Below are positions 11,581 through 23,945 of a DNA stretch of 64,000 nt, piece by piece. Both the position numbers and the translations under genes were made by a program. Source of the DNA: Plecoglossus altivelis (taxonomy: Eukaryota; Chordata; Actinopteri; Osmeriformes; Plecoglossidae); the NCBI GenBank assembly GCA_036571765.1, contig BROE01000028.1, positions 880,479 to 944,478 of the forward strand, written 5' to 3'. Below the pieces are notes generated by a model. That model was not told where the DNA came from. It saw only the letters and a list, made by a program, of their open reading frames with translations, and did not search any database. The stretch's first letter is position 1, and each line of letters starts with the position of its first letter.

Positions 11581-12280
11581 TCACGTTGACTCACCCTATC
11601 CCTGGGGGTGAGTCAGCCAGCTTCCTCAGGGACTAAAAGCAGGTTAAATAACGGCTTCTGCAGCATGGCTTCCTCTCAACGATGTGCTTTTGGCTCTAAA
11701 ATTAAATCATTGTGGAATGAGTTTGAAGAAAAGCACCTTGGTTTTATTGTTGCTATGGGCTTTGATGTTCGTGGCGATGGGTATCCATGCCAACGCTGCG
11801 ATGTATGACGTCTAGGAAAGTTGGGGATGCGAGGCCCGTGGTAAAGACGGTAATGACCCTGATACGAAACATCAGCAGTAAAGTGGCGTATGGCAGTAAG
11901 CAGTCCTAGTGTGTGTCTCAGTCTGAGCCCTGCTCACCCTGGAGACTGCAGCACTCAGCAGGTATCCAGGTTTCACCCTTTGCTCTTTCTAGACACGCGC
12001 GTATACTTTTCCATAATCTTCCATCTTGGTCCTACGGCAACAGTTCCCTAGCAACGTCTTGTTCATTGACCACCTTGTATTGATGAGAAGGTCTGTGTGA
12101 GACGTCGTCTTAAGTGGCGTCTTTAAATTGGTACCCAGGGGTGTTATTTTTCTTTTCATGCACAAGTGTGTGTTCAACCTTTTGATGGGTGAACAATCGC
12201 ATTAGACATCATTTACTGATGGTGATGATGATGAAGGGTGAGAGAACTTAGTTACTTTTCTCTTACGTGCTTGTTTGGAG
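11581..12280. other. Unique sequence, no gene seen
   Basis: Non-repetitive sequence between two simple-repeat tracts. No exon supported. Confidence 0.5.
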
Positions 12281-12282
<2 letters not shown>

Positions 12283-12335
<53 letters not shown>

Positions 12336-12625
12336 TGCGTGCGTATGTATGTATGTATGTATGTGTGTATGTGTATGTATCTCGCTGTGTGTTCGTGTAT
12401 ACTTGTGCAGTACGTGTGTTTACGGTGTCTGTGCGAGTGTGTGTGCTTGTGCAGTGTGTATGTGTGTCTGTGCTTGTGTGCCTGTGCAATATATGTGTCT
12501 CTGTGTGTGTGTGTCTCTGCTTGTGTGCTTCTGCAGTGTGTGTGTGTGTCTCCGTGTGTGTGTGTGTGTGTCTCTGTGTGTGTGTGTGTGCTTATGCAGT
12601 GCGTGTGTGTGTGCTTATGCAGTGC

Positions 12626-12656
<31 letters not shown>

Positions 12657-12700
12657 TGTGTGTGTGTGTGTGTGTGCATGCATGCATGTGCGTGCCTTTT
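12283..12700. repeat. Compound (TG)n/(TGCG)n/(TATG)n microsatellite
   Basis: More than 400 bp of TG, TGCG, TATG and GCAT subrepeats. All three + frames are open as Cys-Val peptides, a property of the repeat. Confidence 0.95.
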
Positions 12701-12829
12701 CATGTGATAGTGTGAGAGCAGACACGATACTCAATGTTCTTCAGCTTGTTTACAAGGAATAGATCCCTCTTCCGAAGCATCCTGCTTACACACTCTCATC
12801 CCCCAAGGCTTTAAAAGCTTTAATACCCT

Positions 12830-12926
12830 CCCCCATGCTAGCCTGTAGCGTGTCCTGCTAGCTCCATGCTAGCCTGTAGCATGTCCTGTTAGCTCCATGC
12901 TAGCCCGTAGCATGTCGTCCTAGCGT
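12830..12926. repeat. Minisatellite with CCATGCTAGCC unit, 3 copies
   Basis: Three tandem units of about 34 bp starting CCATGCTAGCCTGTAGC, each with internal GCTAGC palindromes. Confidence 0.85.
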
Positions 12927-13724
12927 TGTTGCTACCTGCTGTGCCCTGGCCTCCCTCCTGTCTCCCTGTCTGAAACGTGTTGTTTAGTGTTAACCTTCTA
13001 CACACGTTACAGACAAGATAATCACAGCCCTTCCTTCGTGACGCCATCAGACGTTTATAAATTATCGATACCGTTGAACGAAACCATCATCCGCAGAGTT
13101 TGACTGGTGCATTCGTGTGTGTTTCACCCTGATGAGAACCCTAACCAACCCCACACTAGTTCCAGTTAAACTTTAATAGAACTCTCTTGGGGGCAATCTT
13201 GGTTTCCGTGTTCCTGTGCCTGGCCTCCTCATCTCTGGCCGGCCAAGCGTGTTCCTCCTCCTTTCCATCTGGGCGCTAAATGATTCACAGCTACATGATC
13301 AAAGTCATTAGAAGATGTAGGACGTGGTTCGTGCTATCGCGACAGACGGCTGCTCCGCACTTCTTCCCTTCGCTCTCCGTGCAGACGAGAGAGAACCTCC
13401 TACCACCAACATCTTGGAGTGAAACATCCTGCGAAAGGGGAGAGCGAGGTGCGAACGACTGGCCTTGCTCGCATTTGAAGAAATCATTAACAATTAAGAG
13501 GAATAGTTGGAGGAGAACTGTGAGCCGGAGAGAGGCACGGAACAGGTGAAACGTGTTATTGTCTGTCAGATCGCTTTCCCTGCATCAGAGAGACAAGCCC
13601 TGAAGTGTTGACACGAGGCAGGAAGTGATGTCACGACAGCCTTTTGTCAGGAGGTGGAGGGCTGTTTTGATTCTTTGTAGGTGATTAAACCGAAGACGTC
13701 TTATCACCTGTCTTTAAGCAGGGG
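12927..13724. other. Unique sequence, no gene seen
   Basis: Non-repetitive sequence with no exon recognised. Confidence 0.5.
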
Positions 13725-14012
13725 TGTGAGTGTGTTTCTCTGTGTGTGTGTTTCTGTCTGCGTTTCTGTCTGTGTGTGTTTCTGTGTTTGTTTTTCTGTG
13801 TGTGTTTCTGTGTGTGTTTTTCTGTGTGTGTATTTCTGTCTGTGTGTGTGTGTTTCTGTCTGTGTATGTGTTTCTGTCTGTGTGTGTTTCTGTCTGTGTG
13901 TGTTTCTGTGCGTGTGTGTGTGTGTTTCTGTGCGTGCGTGTGTGTGAGTTTCTGTCTGTGTGTGTTTCCGTGCATGTGTGTTTCTGTCTGTGTGTGTGTT
14001 TCTCTGTGTTTG
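13725..14012. repeat. TGTGTTTCTGTC short-unit array
   Basis: About 290 bp of TGTGTGTTTCTGTC-type units of varying length. Long open frames on both strands (His/Thr or Cys/Val rich) are repeat artefacts. Confidence 0.9.
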
Positions 14013-14217
14013 TACATGCTCCTGTTGATTAAGATGCGAAACAGCCTCCCCTGCATCCATGACATCCTTTTGAAGGCGAAGGAACCATCAGCTGGCTGGG
14101 ACTTCCTGTTGAGTCGTTCAGCTCCGCTCACCTCTTCTTACACCACTTCCTGTCTCATTAAGCTCATGTTTAAAACATCTCCCGTACATGCCATGTGTGT
14201 GTCTTCATCTTGTATCT

Positions 14218-14395
14218 CCCGGCCCCCAGCCCCCTCCTTCCCCGGCCCCCAGCCCCCTCCTCCCCAAATCCCCCAGCCCCCCTCATCCCCAGGCCCCCCA
14301 GCCCCCCTCCTCCCCCGGCCCTGCCACCCCCCTCATCCCAAAGCCCCCCAGCCCTCCACCCCACCCCTGGTCCCCCTCCCTCTCCGCCCCAAATT
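14218..14395. repeat. C-rich CCCCAGCCCCC array
   Basis: A strongly C-rich + strand tract (CCAGCCCCC units). The G-rich minus strand has multiple runs of four or more G and could form G-quadruplexes. Confidence 0.85.
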
Positions 14396-14567
14396 CCTTG
14401 GGGGAAGGATCTTTGTTTTTCCCCGTCATGGTGTTTTTCTCTGGGGTAAATTTAGGACAGCCTGATGATTTGTGGATGTGGAAAAGAGCCTCCTTCTCCA
14501 GCACAGCAAGATACTAGGCTTCAAAGGACCATAATGATGCTCTGGAAGCACGGAGGATTCTTAGACC

Positions 14568-14920
14568 TGTGTGTGTGTGTGTCTGTGTGTGTGTCTGTCT
14601 GTGTGTGTGAGTGTGTGTGTGTGTGTATGTGCGTGAGTGTGTGTCTGTCTGTGTTTGAGTGTGTGTGTGTGTGTAGTCTATCTGCAAATCAACACCAGCC
14701 TGTGTGTGTGTGTATGAGTGTGTGTGTGTGAGTGTGTGTGTATGAGTGTACGTGTATGAGTGTGTGTGTGTATGAGTGTGTGTGTATGAGTGTACGTGTA
14801 TGAGTGTGTGTATGTGTGTGTGTGTATGAGTGTGTGTGTATGAGTGTACGTGTATGAGTGTGTGTGTGTATGTGTGTGTGTGGCCTAACTGCAAATCAAC
14901 ACCAGCCTGTGTGTGTGTGA
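14568..14920. repeat. (TG)n/(GTATGAGTG)n compound repeat with an internal duplication
   Basis: TG repeat with TGTATGAGTG units. The unique 19-mer CTGCAAATCAACACCAGCC occurs at 14682-14700 and again at 14889-14907, so a segment of about 207 bp including the intervening repeat was duplicated. Confidence 0.9.
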
Positions 14921-15474
14921 GAGGACGTATGTCTGGGAGCTTATGGCTGCCTCTTCAGTTGAGCAGAGTGGCGTGTCTCAACAGACACAGCTTGTCATTC
15001 ACTGTACTGTCACCATGCTGTTTCCTTCACCTACAGGAGACCTTAGATTTGAACCCCTGCACCTCCCTGTGTGCTCTCACTGGGGTTTCTGTCTTGCCAA
15101 GCCGATGTAATTTACAGCAGACTTGGGTTTCAGTCTGTGTGTCTGCAGCACGCGGACGTTCATCCTGGAATGCTTTTATATCGAAGTTGAACCGAAAAAT
15201 GATTTACCAACATGTGGTTATTGCCTTTGGCCGTGACTGTGTTCGTTCCAATCCGCCTACCCTGCCCCCAATCCTCTCTCTCTCTCCCTCACACACAAAC
15301 ACACACACACTTTAAGTACAGGCTTCAATGTCAGAGTGAGGGGATGAGGAGGAGGTGGTATTTTCTAGAATCTGTGCCCAAACCTGGCTGTTCTTCATCC
15401 TCCCAAACCTTCCAAACAGTTTGAATTTTTATTATTGAGTGTTTTGACTCACAGTTTGGTAGTCAAAGCAGATG
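14921..15474. other. Unique sequence, no gene seen
   Basis: Mostly unique. A short CA run lies near 15290-15312. No exon supported. Confidence 0.5.
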
Positions 15475-17325
15475 CACAACACCAGTCTGTTACTAGACAA
15501 CACCAGTCTGTTACTAGACACAACACCAGTCTGTTACTAAACACACAACACCAGTCTGTTACTAGACACACAACACCAGTCTGTTACTAGACACAACACC
15601 AACCTGTTACTAGACACACAACACCAGTCTGTTACTAGACACACAACACCAGTCTGTTACTAGACACACAACACCAGTCTGTTACTAGAGACACAACACC
15701 AGTCTGTTACTAGACACAACACCAGCCTGTTACTAAACACACAACACCAGCCTGTTACTAGACACAACACCAGCCTGTTACTAAACACACAACACCAGCC
15801 TGTTACTAGACACACAACACCAGTCTGTTACTAGACACACAGCACCAGTCTGTTACTAGACACACAACACCAGTCTGTTACTAGACACAACACCAGTCTG
15901 TTACTAGACACAACACCAGCCTGTTACTAGACAACACCAGTCTGTTACTAGACACACAACACCAGTCTGTTACTAGACACACAACACCAGCCTGTTACTA
16001 GAGACACAACACCAGTCTGTTACTAGACACACAATACCAGTCTGTTACTAAACACACAACACCAGCCTGTTACTAGACACAACACCAGCCTGTTACTAGA
16101 GACACAATACCAGTCTGTTACTAGACAACACCAGTCTGTTACTAGACACAACACCAGTCTGTTACTAGACACACAACACCAGTCTGTTACTAGACACACA
16201 ACACCAGCCTGTTACTAGACAACACCAGTCTGTTACTAGACACAACACCAGTCTGTTACTAGACACACAACACCAGTCTGTTACTAGACACAACACCAGT
16301 CTGTTACTAGACACACAACACCAGTCTGTTACTAGACACAACACCAGTCTGTTACTAGACACACAACACCAGCCTGTTACTAGACACAACACCAACCTGT
16401 TACTAGACACACAACACCAGTCTGTTACTAGACACACAACACCAGTCTGTTACTAGACACACAACACCAGCCTGTTACTAGACAACACCAGTCTGTTACT
16501 AGACACACAACACCAGTCTGTTACTAGACAACACCAGTCTGTTACTAGACACACAACACCAGTCTGTTACTAGACAACACCAGTCTGTTACTAGACACAA
16601 CACCAGTCTGTTACTAGACACAACACCAGTCTGTTACTAAACACACAACACCAGTCTGTTACTAGACACACAACACCAGTCTGTTACTAAACACACAACA
16701 CCAGCCTGTTACTAGACAACACCAGTCTGTTACTAGACACAACACCAGTCTGTTACTAGACACACAACACCAGTCTGTTACTAGACACAACACCAGTCTG
16801 TTACTAGACACACAACACCAGCCTGTTACTAAACACACAACACCAGCCTGTTACTAAACACACAACACCAGCCTGTTACTAAACACACAACACCAGCCTG
16901 TTACTAAACACACAACACCAGCCTGTTACTAAACACACAACACCAGTCTGTTACTAGACACACAACACCAGTCTGTTACTAGACAACACCAGTCTGTTAC
17001 TAGACACACAACACCAGTCTGTTACTAGACAACACCAGTCTGTTACTAAACACACAACACCAGCCTGTTACTAAACACACAACACCAGCCTGTTACTAAA
17101 CACACAACACCAGCCTGTTACTAAACACACAACACCAGTCTGTTACTAAACACACAACACCAGTCTGTTACTAGACACACAACACCAGTCTGTTACTAAA
17201 CACACAACACCAGCCTGTTACTAGACACACAACACCAGCCTGTTACTAGACACAACACCAGTCTGTTACTAGACACACAACACCAGTCTGTTACTAAACA
17301 CACAACACAACGCCATGCTGTTACT
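15475..17325. repeat. Large minisatellite, CACCAGTCTGTTACTAGAC core, ~1.85 kb
   Basis: By estimate 75-80 tandem units with the core CACCAGYCTGTTACTARAC. The spacer to the next core varies as AA, ACAA or ACACAA, giving units of 21, 23 and 25 bp. Two internal dimorphic sites (T/C in AGYCTG and G/A in CTARAC) add further variant classes. Runs of like variants (for example around 16830-16940) show local expansion of adjacent units. Confidence 0.95.
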
Positions 17326-18637
17326 GGTGCGTCTGTGTGTTCCATGTTCCAATTCCGAATCATGTTCCATGTGTGCAATCATGTATTCACGTAAGGAATG
17401 AGTGTGATATGTAAACATGTCATCCATCAATCACAGTTTACCTTGACGTTAGTCGAGAGGTGATTTCAAGCCCACCGTCTCCCTAGACTGACCTCTAACT
17501 TGAGCCCAGTCTACAGTCCAGCTTGTTCTTGGCTCTTGTACCTGGGTCATGCTTCGGTTTAGTCCCTTCGCTCTTCGTTGCCCCCTACAGTTTGGAGGAC
17601 CCTTCCTGTTCTTCACACACTCCTCGTTTCCCCTCAGTGTTTATCTCTGTGCTGGAGGAGAGCTCAGGGATTCACTCCAGACGTAAGACGGAGATGCCAG
17701 AGATGATATGAAGGCTCCGCACACATCTTGTGGTGTCTTGGTGAAGGTTCAAAGTTCTCTGATACGTCAAATATAATTCTTTGAGGATCGTGTTTAGTCT
17801 TTAAAGAGAAGACTGCAGCAGAATGATTGCCCTCTGAACACGTCGTAGAAGAGAATCCTACGTTGTCTAAACGAGCTGTTGTTGAGCTGACAATAAGACT
17901 GACAGAGGTAGACAGCGGTAAAAAAAGATTCTGCCAATTTGTGTGAAACGAGTTCTGACAAAAGATCACAGTTCTTCTTGGGATATCTGTTTGTTTCTTA
18001 AGTCTATTTACAGCTGCAGTTAATGCAATTATCTGCAGCGGTGACCTATTTAACAGCCCTGTGTAACCAGCCCTCATAGCCCAGACTATAGAGAGCTGTT
18101 GCATTGATGGATCCTTGGAAGGCTGTATTTTTCAGCATGTGCGTAGGTGTAAGTTCACAGGCCTCCTGTTTGTCTTTAGTTTTTACTGTTTTTCAGTTGC
18201 CATGGGAGCCCAGGCTCTTTTGTTTTGATCTCTGACCCCACGACGAGACTATAAATGCTCGTTCTTCGAAACAAGCTGGTCGAGTTGTCCAGGATTTCAC
18301 ACCATTTTTGTCTCCCGCAATAAAAAAAGGTTTAATTCTTCTTTTTTTCCATCCGTTAATAGCACAGACCTCAGGGCTTGTGAATATGATCAGATGTGTA
18401 GGTGTGTTTGTGTAACCATGGCTACTGTTTACAAATACACAGACAGTTTTACAGTGGTTTATCCACCCATACGACCAACACTCAATCTGTCATTCATCAC
18501 CGTAACACTTTGAAATTCTCCCCGTCACCCACGAAACAACAAACTGCCTCAGTAGAAATGAGGCACAGTTTAGAAAAGGAAGTCTTCAGTTCGACACTGT
18601 TCTGCTTTGTCCTCCACTCCTATCCCAGACAACTAAG
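17326..18637. other. Unique sequence, no gene seen
   Basis: About 1.3 kb of non-repetitive DNA between two large minisatellites. One 146-codon minus-strand open frame (17664-18104) has no recognisable domain. Confidence 0.45.
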
Positions 18638-19323
18638 CACGTTCTCCAACTGGAGGGTCAACACGTTCTCCAACTGGAGAGTGAACACGTTCTGCAACTG
18701 GAGGGTCAACACGTTCTCCAACTGGAGGGTGAACATGTTCTCCAAATAGAAGGTCAACACGTTCTCCAACTGGAGGGTGAACATGTTCTCCAAATAGAAG
18801 GTCAACACGTTCTTCATGTAGAGGGTGAATGTGTTCTCCAACTGGAGGGTGAACACGTTCTCCAACTAGAGGGTCAACACGTTCTCCAACTGGAGGGTGA
18901 ATGTGTTCTCCAACTGGAGGGTGAACACGTTCTCCAACTAGAGGGTCAACACGTTCTCCAACTGGAGGGTGAACACGTTCTCCAACTGGAGGGTGAACAC
19001 GTTCTCCAACTGGAGGGTCAACACGTTTTCCAACTGGAGGGTCAACACGTTCTTCATGTAGAGGGAGAATGTGTTCTCCAACTGGAGGGTGAACACGTTC
19101 TCCAACTAGAGGGTCAACACGTTCTCCAACTAGAGGGTGAACACGTTCTCCAACTGGAGGGTCAACACGTTCTCCATGTAGAGGGTGAACGTGTTCTCCA
19201 ACTGGAGGGTGAACACGTTCTCCAACTGGAGGGTCAACACGTTCTCCAACTGGAGGGTGAACACGTTCTCCAACTGGAGGGTGAACACGTTCTCCAACTG
19301 GAGGGTGAACACGTTCTCCAAGC
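18638..19323. repeat. 24-bp minisatellite, about 28 copies
   Basis: Near-perfect 24-bp units containing CACGTTCTCCAACTGGAGGG. CTCCA/TGGAG inside the unit are inverted arms. Because 24 is a multiple of three and the unit has no stop on the minus strand, one open frame of 242 codons (minus, 18633-19361) runs through the array as an eight-residue Val-Gly-Glu-Arg-Val-(His/Asp)-Pro-Pro repeat. I judge it non-coding: no splice or promoter context and no conserved flanks. Confidence 0.92.
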
Positions 19324-20055
19324 TGGTGTGTTGCCCACAGGCTGTGTGATGGACAGATCAAACTCCAGCAGGGACATATTTAAAACCTTTTGTTTTCAGT
19401 CGACATGGTCCTTCGTTTTTCAGCAAAGTTTGTTGAGTCCTGTTTGAAAAGTGGGTCACGAAGGCTATATTTAGCAGCCATGGTTCACCCTCCTACAACG
19501 TGCAAAGACACCGTACAAAGACTTGGGCGGCTGCTTGAGAAACAAGAGGGAAAATACTGAACGTGGGTATTGTTATTGATATTCACCGTGCCGGTGAATC
19601 CGGTCAACTATTCATCCGGTTTCAAACTTGGAACGTCCTCTTGGAGGGATGAGAGACAGCATGGGGGAGACAGGGTGTCTTTGATGACGAGGGGATGCCT
19701 AGTTTGTAAAGCCTTGTGTTCTAGATGATTCCATTTCATCACTCAGCAGCCTTGTAGCTGTAAACACACACGGCCACTTAGCTGTGATTGGTCCTCTCTC
19801 TCTCGGTCTCCCCTCTTACTGGCCGTCGGTAGAAGACGAAAAGAAAGAAACGCTTTCAAGTCTTTCCCGCCTTCCTCCCTGTTTGAAGTGGCTCCGTGGG
19901 CGATGGGGTGACAGAGAGGGTGACTCTCCTTGGCCATGCTGCTTTAGCGTTGGGGCTCCAAAACAAACTAGGAAAACCCTCCTGGTACCCTGTTGGCCGT
20001 GTTTCTGTTCTGCCCCGGACAGCCAAGTCAGCAGACCCACATACCTGGATGGACA
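19324..20055. other. Unique sequence, no gene seen
   Basis: Non-repetitive sequence with no recognisable exon. Confidence 0.5.
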
Positions 20056-20059
20056 GGGA

Positions 20060-20222
20060 GAAAGGGGGGAGGGAGAGGGTGGATAGGGGGGAGAGGGCGT
20101 GTACAGTGGATTGAAAGGGAGGGGAGAAGGCGTGTGGGAGGGAGGGGAGAGGGCGTGTGGGAGGGAGGGGAGAGGGCGTGTGGGAGGGAGGGGAGAGGGC
20201 GTGTGGGAGGGAGGGGAGAAGG
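20060..20222. repeat. G-rich minisatellite GGCGTGTGGGAGGGAGGGGA
   Basis: Purine-rich units of about 23 bp, four almost identical copies followed by degenerate flanks. It contains repeated GGGAGGGAGGGG runs with G-quadruplex potential on the + strand. Confidence 0.88.
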
Positions 20223-20479
20223 CATTCTGTGTCTTCGTACACAGCGTTCAGACCAACAAGGAAGGATGAAACCCGGGTCGTCCGCTGGCTAGAATGACAG
20301 CAGCAGTAATGAGGACGACAGCAGCTGTAAATGAGTGCAGCTTCTCTGGTAATCACGCTGTATAAATCACCAGATACATTTCCTCGTCCGTCCCCTCGAC
20401 AACCAGAGAGGGGGAGACGACTTCACTGGGGCGGTGCGTGATTTAGAGACAGAACAGAAAACACACATGCCGAGAACCT

Positions 20480-20480
20480 G

Positions 20481-20544
<64 letters not shown>

Positions 20545-20958
20545 ACGTCAGAGTCAGTTGTGTGTGTGTGTAAGAGAGAGAGAGCCTTGTCTACCCCTTT
20601 ACCCAGGCTCACACACACATACACACAAAAGGCTCTGATACACACAGCAGGCTCTCACACCCATAAACACAAACAACAGACTCTCTCTCACACACACACA
20701 CACAGCAGACTCTCACGCAGACACACACACACACACACACAAACAACAGACTCTCACACACACACACACACTCAGCAGGCTCACACACACACACACACAC
20801 TCAGCAGGCTCACACACACACACACACACAGCAGACTCTCACGCAGACACACACCTAACTGAGTCTAACACACAAACAACCTACTCTCACACACGCACGC
20901 ACACACACACGCACACACACGGCAGACTCTCACACTCAGCAGGCTCACACACGGTAGA

Positions 20959-20999
<41 letters not shown>

Positions 21000-21000
21000 G
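20480..21000. repeat. (TG)n then (CA)n compound repeat with GCAGACTCTCA units
   Basis: A pure TG run (20481-20541) is followed within about 60 bp by CA runs interspersed with AGCAGACTCTCAC/AGCAGGCTCAC units. The TG and CA halves are complementary and could form a very long hairpin. Confidence 0.92.
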
Positions 21001-21102
21001 ACTCGCTCCCTGCCGTTGATGCTCATGGTAAACCATGTGAAGCTGATCTCAGCAGGAAGTCTGGTGCTGAGGTGTTCTGAAGTATTCCTGATCACCTGCA
21101 GA

Positions 21103-21518
21103 CCTGTGTGTGTGTGTGTGTGTCTGTCTCTTTGTGTGTGAGTGTGTGTGTGTGTGTCTGTCTCTTTGTGTGTGTGTGTGTGTGTCTGTCTCTTTGTGTG
21201 TGAGTGTGTGTGTGTGTGTGTGTCTGTCTCTTTGTGTGTGAGTGTGTGTGTGTCTGTCTCTTTGTGTGTGTGTGTGTGTGTGTCTGTCTCTTTGTGTGTG
21301 AGTGTGTGTGTGTGTGTCTGTCTCTTTGTGTGTGTGTGTGTGTGTGTGAGTGTCTGTCTGCGTGTGTTTGTCCGTCTGCGTGTGTGTGTGTCTGCATGTG
21401 CGTGTGTGAGTGTCTGTCAGTGTGTGTTTGTCTGCGTGTGTGTGTGCGTGTGCGTGTGTGTGTGAGTGTCTGTCAGTGTGTGTTTGTCTGTCTGCGTGTG
21501 TGTGTGTGTGTGTGGAGG
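21103..21518. repeat. (TG)n with TCTGTCTCTTTG units
   Basis: TG dinucleotides interrupted periodically by TCTGTCTCTTTG, then TGCG-rich variants. Open on both strands because of the repeat. Confidence 0.92.
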
Positions 21519-21936
21519 AGCTGTGTTTAATCAGACACATCCCAGCGCTACAGATGTGTAGTGAAGGCCGTCCCTCTTTGACCTGGACTACTGTTCACAC
21601 TTAACCCCATGTTAGGTCAGACAGCAGCTCTTGGTTGAGTTAAGTGTTAACGTTGAAACCCAGGGGGCTACACACACACACACAGTCACACACACACAGA
21701 CACACACACACACACACACACATAGTCACACACACACACACACATAGTCACACACACATAGTCACACACACACATAGTCACACATAGTCACACACACACA
21801 CACACACACTCTCAGCACTGGAGACAGGTGTGCATAACCATCTGGTGCTTAGAAAGAAAGAGGGTCACTGCTTTCAAATCACTAGAGGGTGACCAGGTCC
21901 CTGGGCTCAGTCACAGCAGGACTGGGAGGCCTGCTT
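21519..21936. other. Short unique stretch with (CA)n
   Basis: Unique sequence with a CA repeat carrying CATAGTCACA units at 21672-21810. No gene seen. Confidence 0.7.
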
Positions 21937-21941
21937 CCTTG

Positions 21942-21989
<48 letters not shown>

Positions 21990-22024
21990 CTTGCCCGCCT
22001 CCCTCCCTCCCTCCCTGCCTCCCT

Positions 22025-22069
<45 letters not shown>

Positions 22070-22075
22070 CTCCTC
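21937..22075. repeat. (CCTG)n tetranucleotide repeat
   Basis: Two long uninterrupted CCTG runs (about 21945-21990 and 22025-22069) separated by CCTCCCTC. It has the same tetranucleotide motif as the expandable intronic repeat of human CNBP, though no CNBP sequence is present. Confidence 0.95.
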
Positions 22076-22960
22076 CTGCTCCCTAGCCCTGTCTCTGGCT
22101 CTGTCTTCACTTAAACCCTCTTAGACTTCAACTGCCTGGATACACCATGCTCGTGCTCGCCTTCCCTGTCCGCTTTCTCTCCATCCTTCCACTTGCTCTC
22201 ACTGCCTGCTCTGGCCTTCCCTGCCCTGCCCTGCCCGGGCCCTGCCTGCCCTGCCATCCACTCCCCTGCCTGCTCTGCCTCCCCTGCCCTGCGTTCTGCT
22301 CTCTCGCTCTCTTGCCTCTGCAACTGCCCGGAATCAACCAGGTGACCCTGCCTGCCTGCCTCCTCTGCCTCCTCTGCCTGCCCTGACACAATACACAAAT
22401 TATCCTTCGATTTGCTCTTGTAACACATCAATCCCGCATTAACGCTGGTCGTTGTCTGTCTCCATAGCATCGGTGCCCTCGCCCTACCACTGCACTCGCC
22501 CCTGCTCCCCTGCCCCTCCATCCACTCTGCCCGCTTGCCCTGCCTGCCCCACTCCCTGCCCTGCCTCCCCTGCCTGCCCCTGCGCTCCCCTGCCCTGCCT
22601 CCACTCCCGGCTTGCCTGCCTCCCTGCCCTGCCCTGCCTCCACTTGCCAAAAATCTGGAATGATACTTAAGAGTAGGGGCTAAGATTCCATTTATCTGGC
22701 TCTGTCCGTCTCCTTGCCTCGCTCACTGCCCTGCCTCCCCCTGCCCTGTCCTGCCTCTGTTGCCAACCATGACGATCTGCCTCCAGCTCCCACTCCTGCC
22801 CTGCATAGCATCCCCTGCCTGCCTTGCTCGCCAACTGACTTTCACTTCTCCCGTCTTATGACCCTTGTCTTCTCCTGTCCTGACTCCCTGTCCTGACTCC
22901 CTGTCCTGCCTCCCTGCCCTGCCCTGCCTCCCCTGCCTGCCTGCCTGCATTTGTATTCCT
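22076..22960. repeat. Degenerate CCTGCC-rich low-complexity tract
   Basis: Nearly 900 bp of decayed CCTGCCCTGC-type sequence, broken by short unique pieces (22385-22470, 22640-22700). It is probably an old relic of the adjoining CCTG array. Confidence 0.8.
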
Positions 22961-23116
22961 GTCTGTCTGCCCATCTGTTTCTAATGCAATTTCAAACACA
23001 TTCAGATAACAACAGTGACAGGAAATGCGTTGAATCATCACTGAAAACTGACTATCAAGGGATCTGATTGGCCGGTCAGTCTCCAGGTGAGAGTCACCAA
23101 ACTGGGACCATGTAGG
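22961..23116. other. Unique spacer
   Basis: Short unique sequence between two low-complexity tracts. No gene seen. Confidence 0.4.
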
Positions 23117-23945
23117 TCAGTCTGAGGGAGAAGGGTGAGGAGGTGAGAGGGGTGAGGAAACAAAGAGGGGAGGAGAAGGGTGAGGAAACGAAGAGGAGAG
23201 AGGGTTGAGAAAACGAGGGGGGAGAGAGTATTGAGGAAAAGAGGGGGGAGAGGAGTGAGGAAACGAGGGGGGAGAGGGGTGAGGAAACGAGGGAGGAGAG
23301 GGGTGAGGAAACGAGGGAGGAGAGAGGGTTGAGGAAACGAGGGGGGGAAGGGTGAGGAACGAGGGGGGAGAGGGTGAGGAAACGAGGGCAGGAGAGGGGT
23401 GAGGAAAAGCCGAGGGAGTGAGAGGAGGGTTGAGGAAACGGAGGGGAGAGGGGGGGAGGAAAACGAGGGGGGAGAGGGGTGAGGAAACGAGGGGGGAGAA
23501 GGGGTGAGGAAACGAGGGAGGAGAGAGGGTTGAGGAAACGAGGGGGGAGAGGGGGGAGGAAACGAGGGGGGAGACAGGGTTGAGGAAACGAGGGAGGAGA
23601 GAGGAATGAGGAAACAGGCGAGAGGAGATGGCGTGAGGAAATGAAGAGGGATGAGGAAACGAGGAGGTGAGAGGGGTGTGGAAATGGGGAGGGGAGAGAA
23701 AGGGTGAGGAAATGGAGAGGGGAGAGAAGGGGTGAGGAAATGAAGAGGGATGAGGAAATGAGGAGGCGAGAGGGGTGTGGAAATGGAGAGGGGAGAGAAG
23801 GGGTGAGGAAACAAAGAAGTGAGGAGAGGGGTGAGGAAACGAAGAGGGGAGGAGAGGGGTGAGGAAACGAAGAGGGGAGAGAAGGGGTGAGGAAACGAAG
23901 AGGGGAGGAGAGGGGTGAGGAAACGAAGAGGGGAGAGAAGGTGGA
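23117..23945. repeat. Purine-rich minisatellite GGGGTGAGGAAACGAGGGG
   Basis: About 830 bp of all-purine-biased units (GGGGTGAGGAAACGAGGGGG, roughly 22-30 bp). The minus strand is Ser/Pro/Leu-coding over 349 codons with no family match by eye. The polypurine strand favours triplex or R-loop structures. Confidence 0.92.

Noticed and set aside
15475..17325. Long repeat array as possible CRISPR or protein repeat
   Set aside because: No spacers; unit lengths of 21/23/25 bp would shift the frame repeatedly, so it is neither CRISPR nor coding.
18638..19323. Regular array suggestive of CRISPR
   Set aside because: Units are directly contiguous with no unique spacers, and the context is a eukaryotic chromosome.
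18633..19361. 242-codon minus-strand open frame with an eight-residue repeat
   Set aside because: The 24-bp repeat is a multiple of three without a stop, so the frame stays open automatically; no promoter, splice or conserved flank supports a protein.
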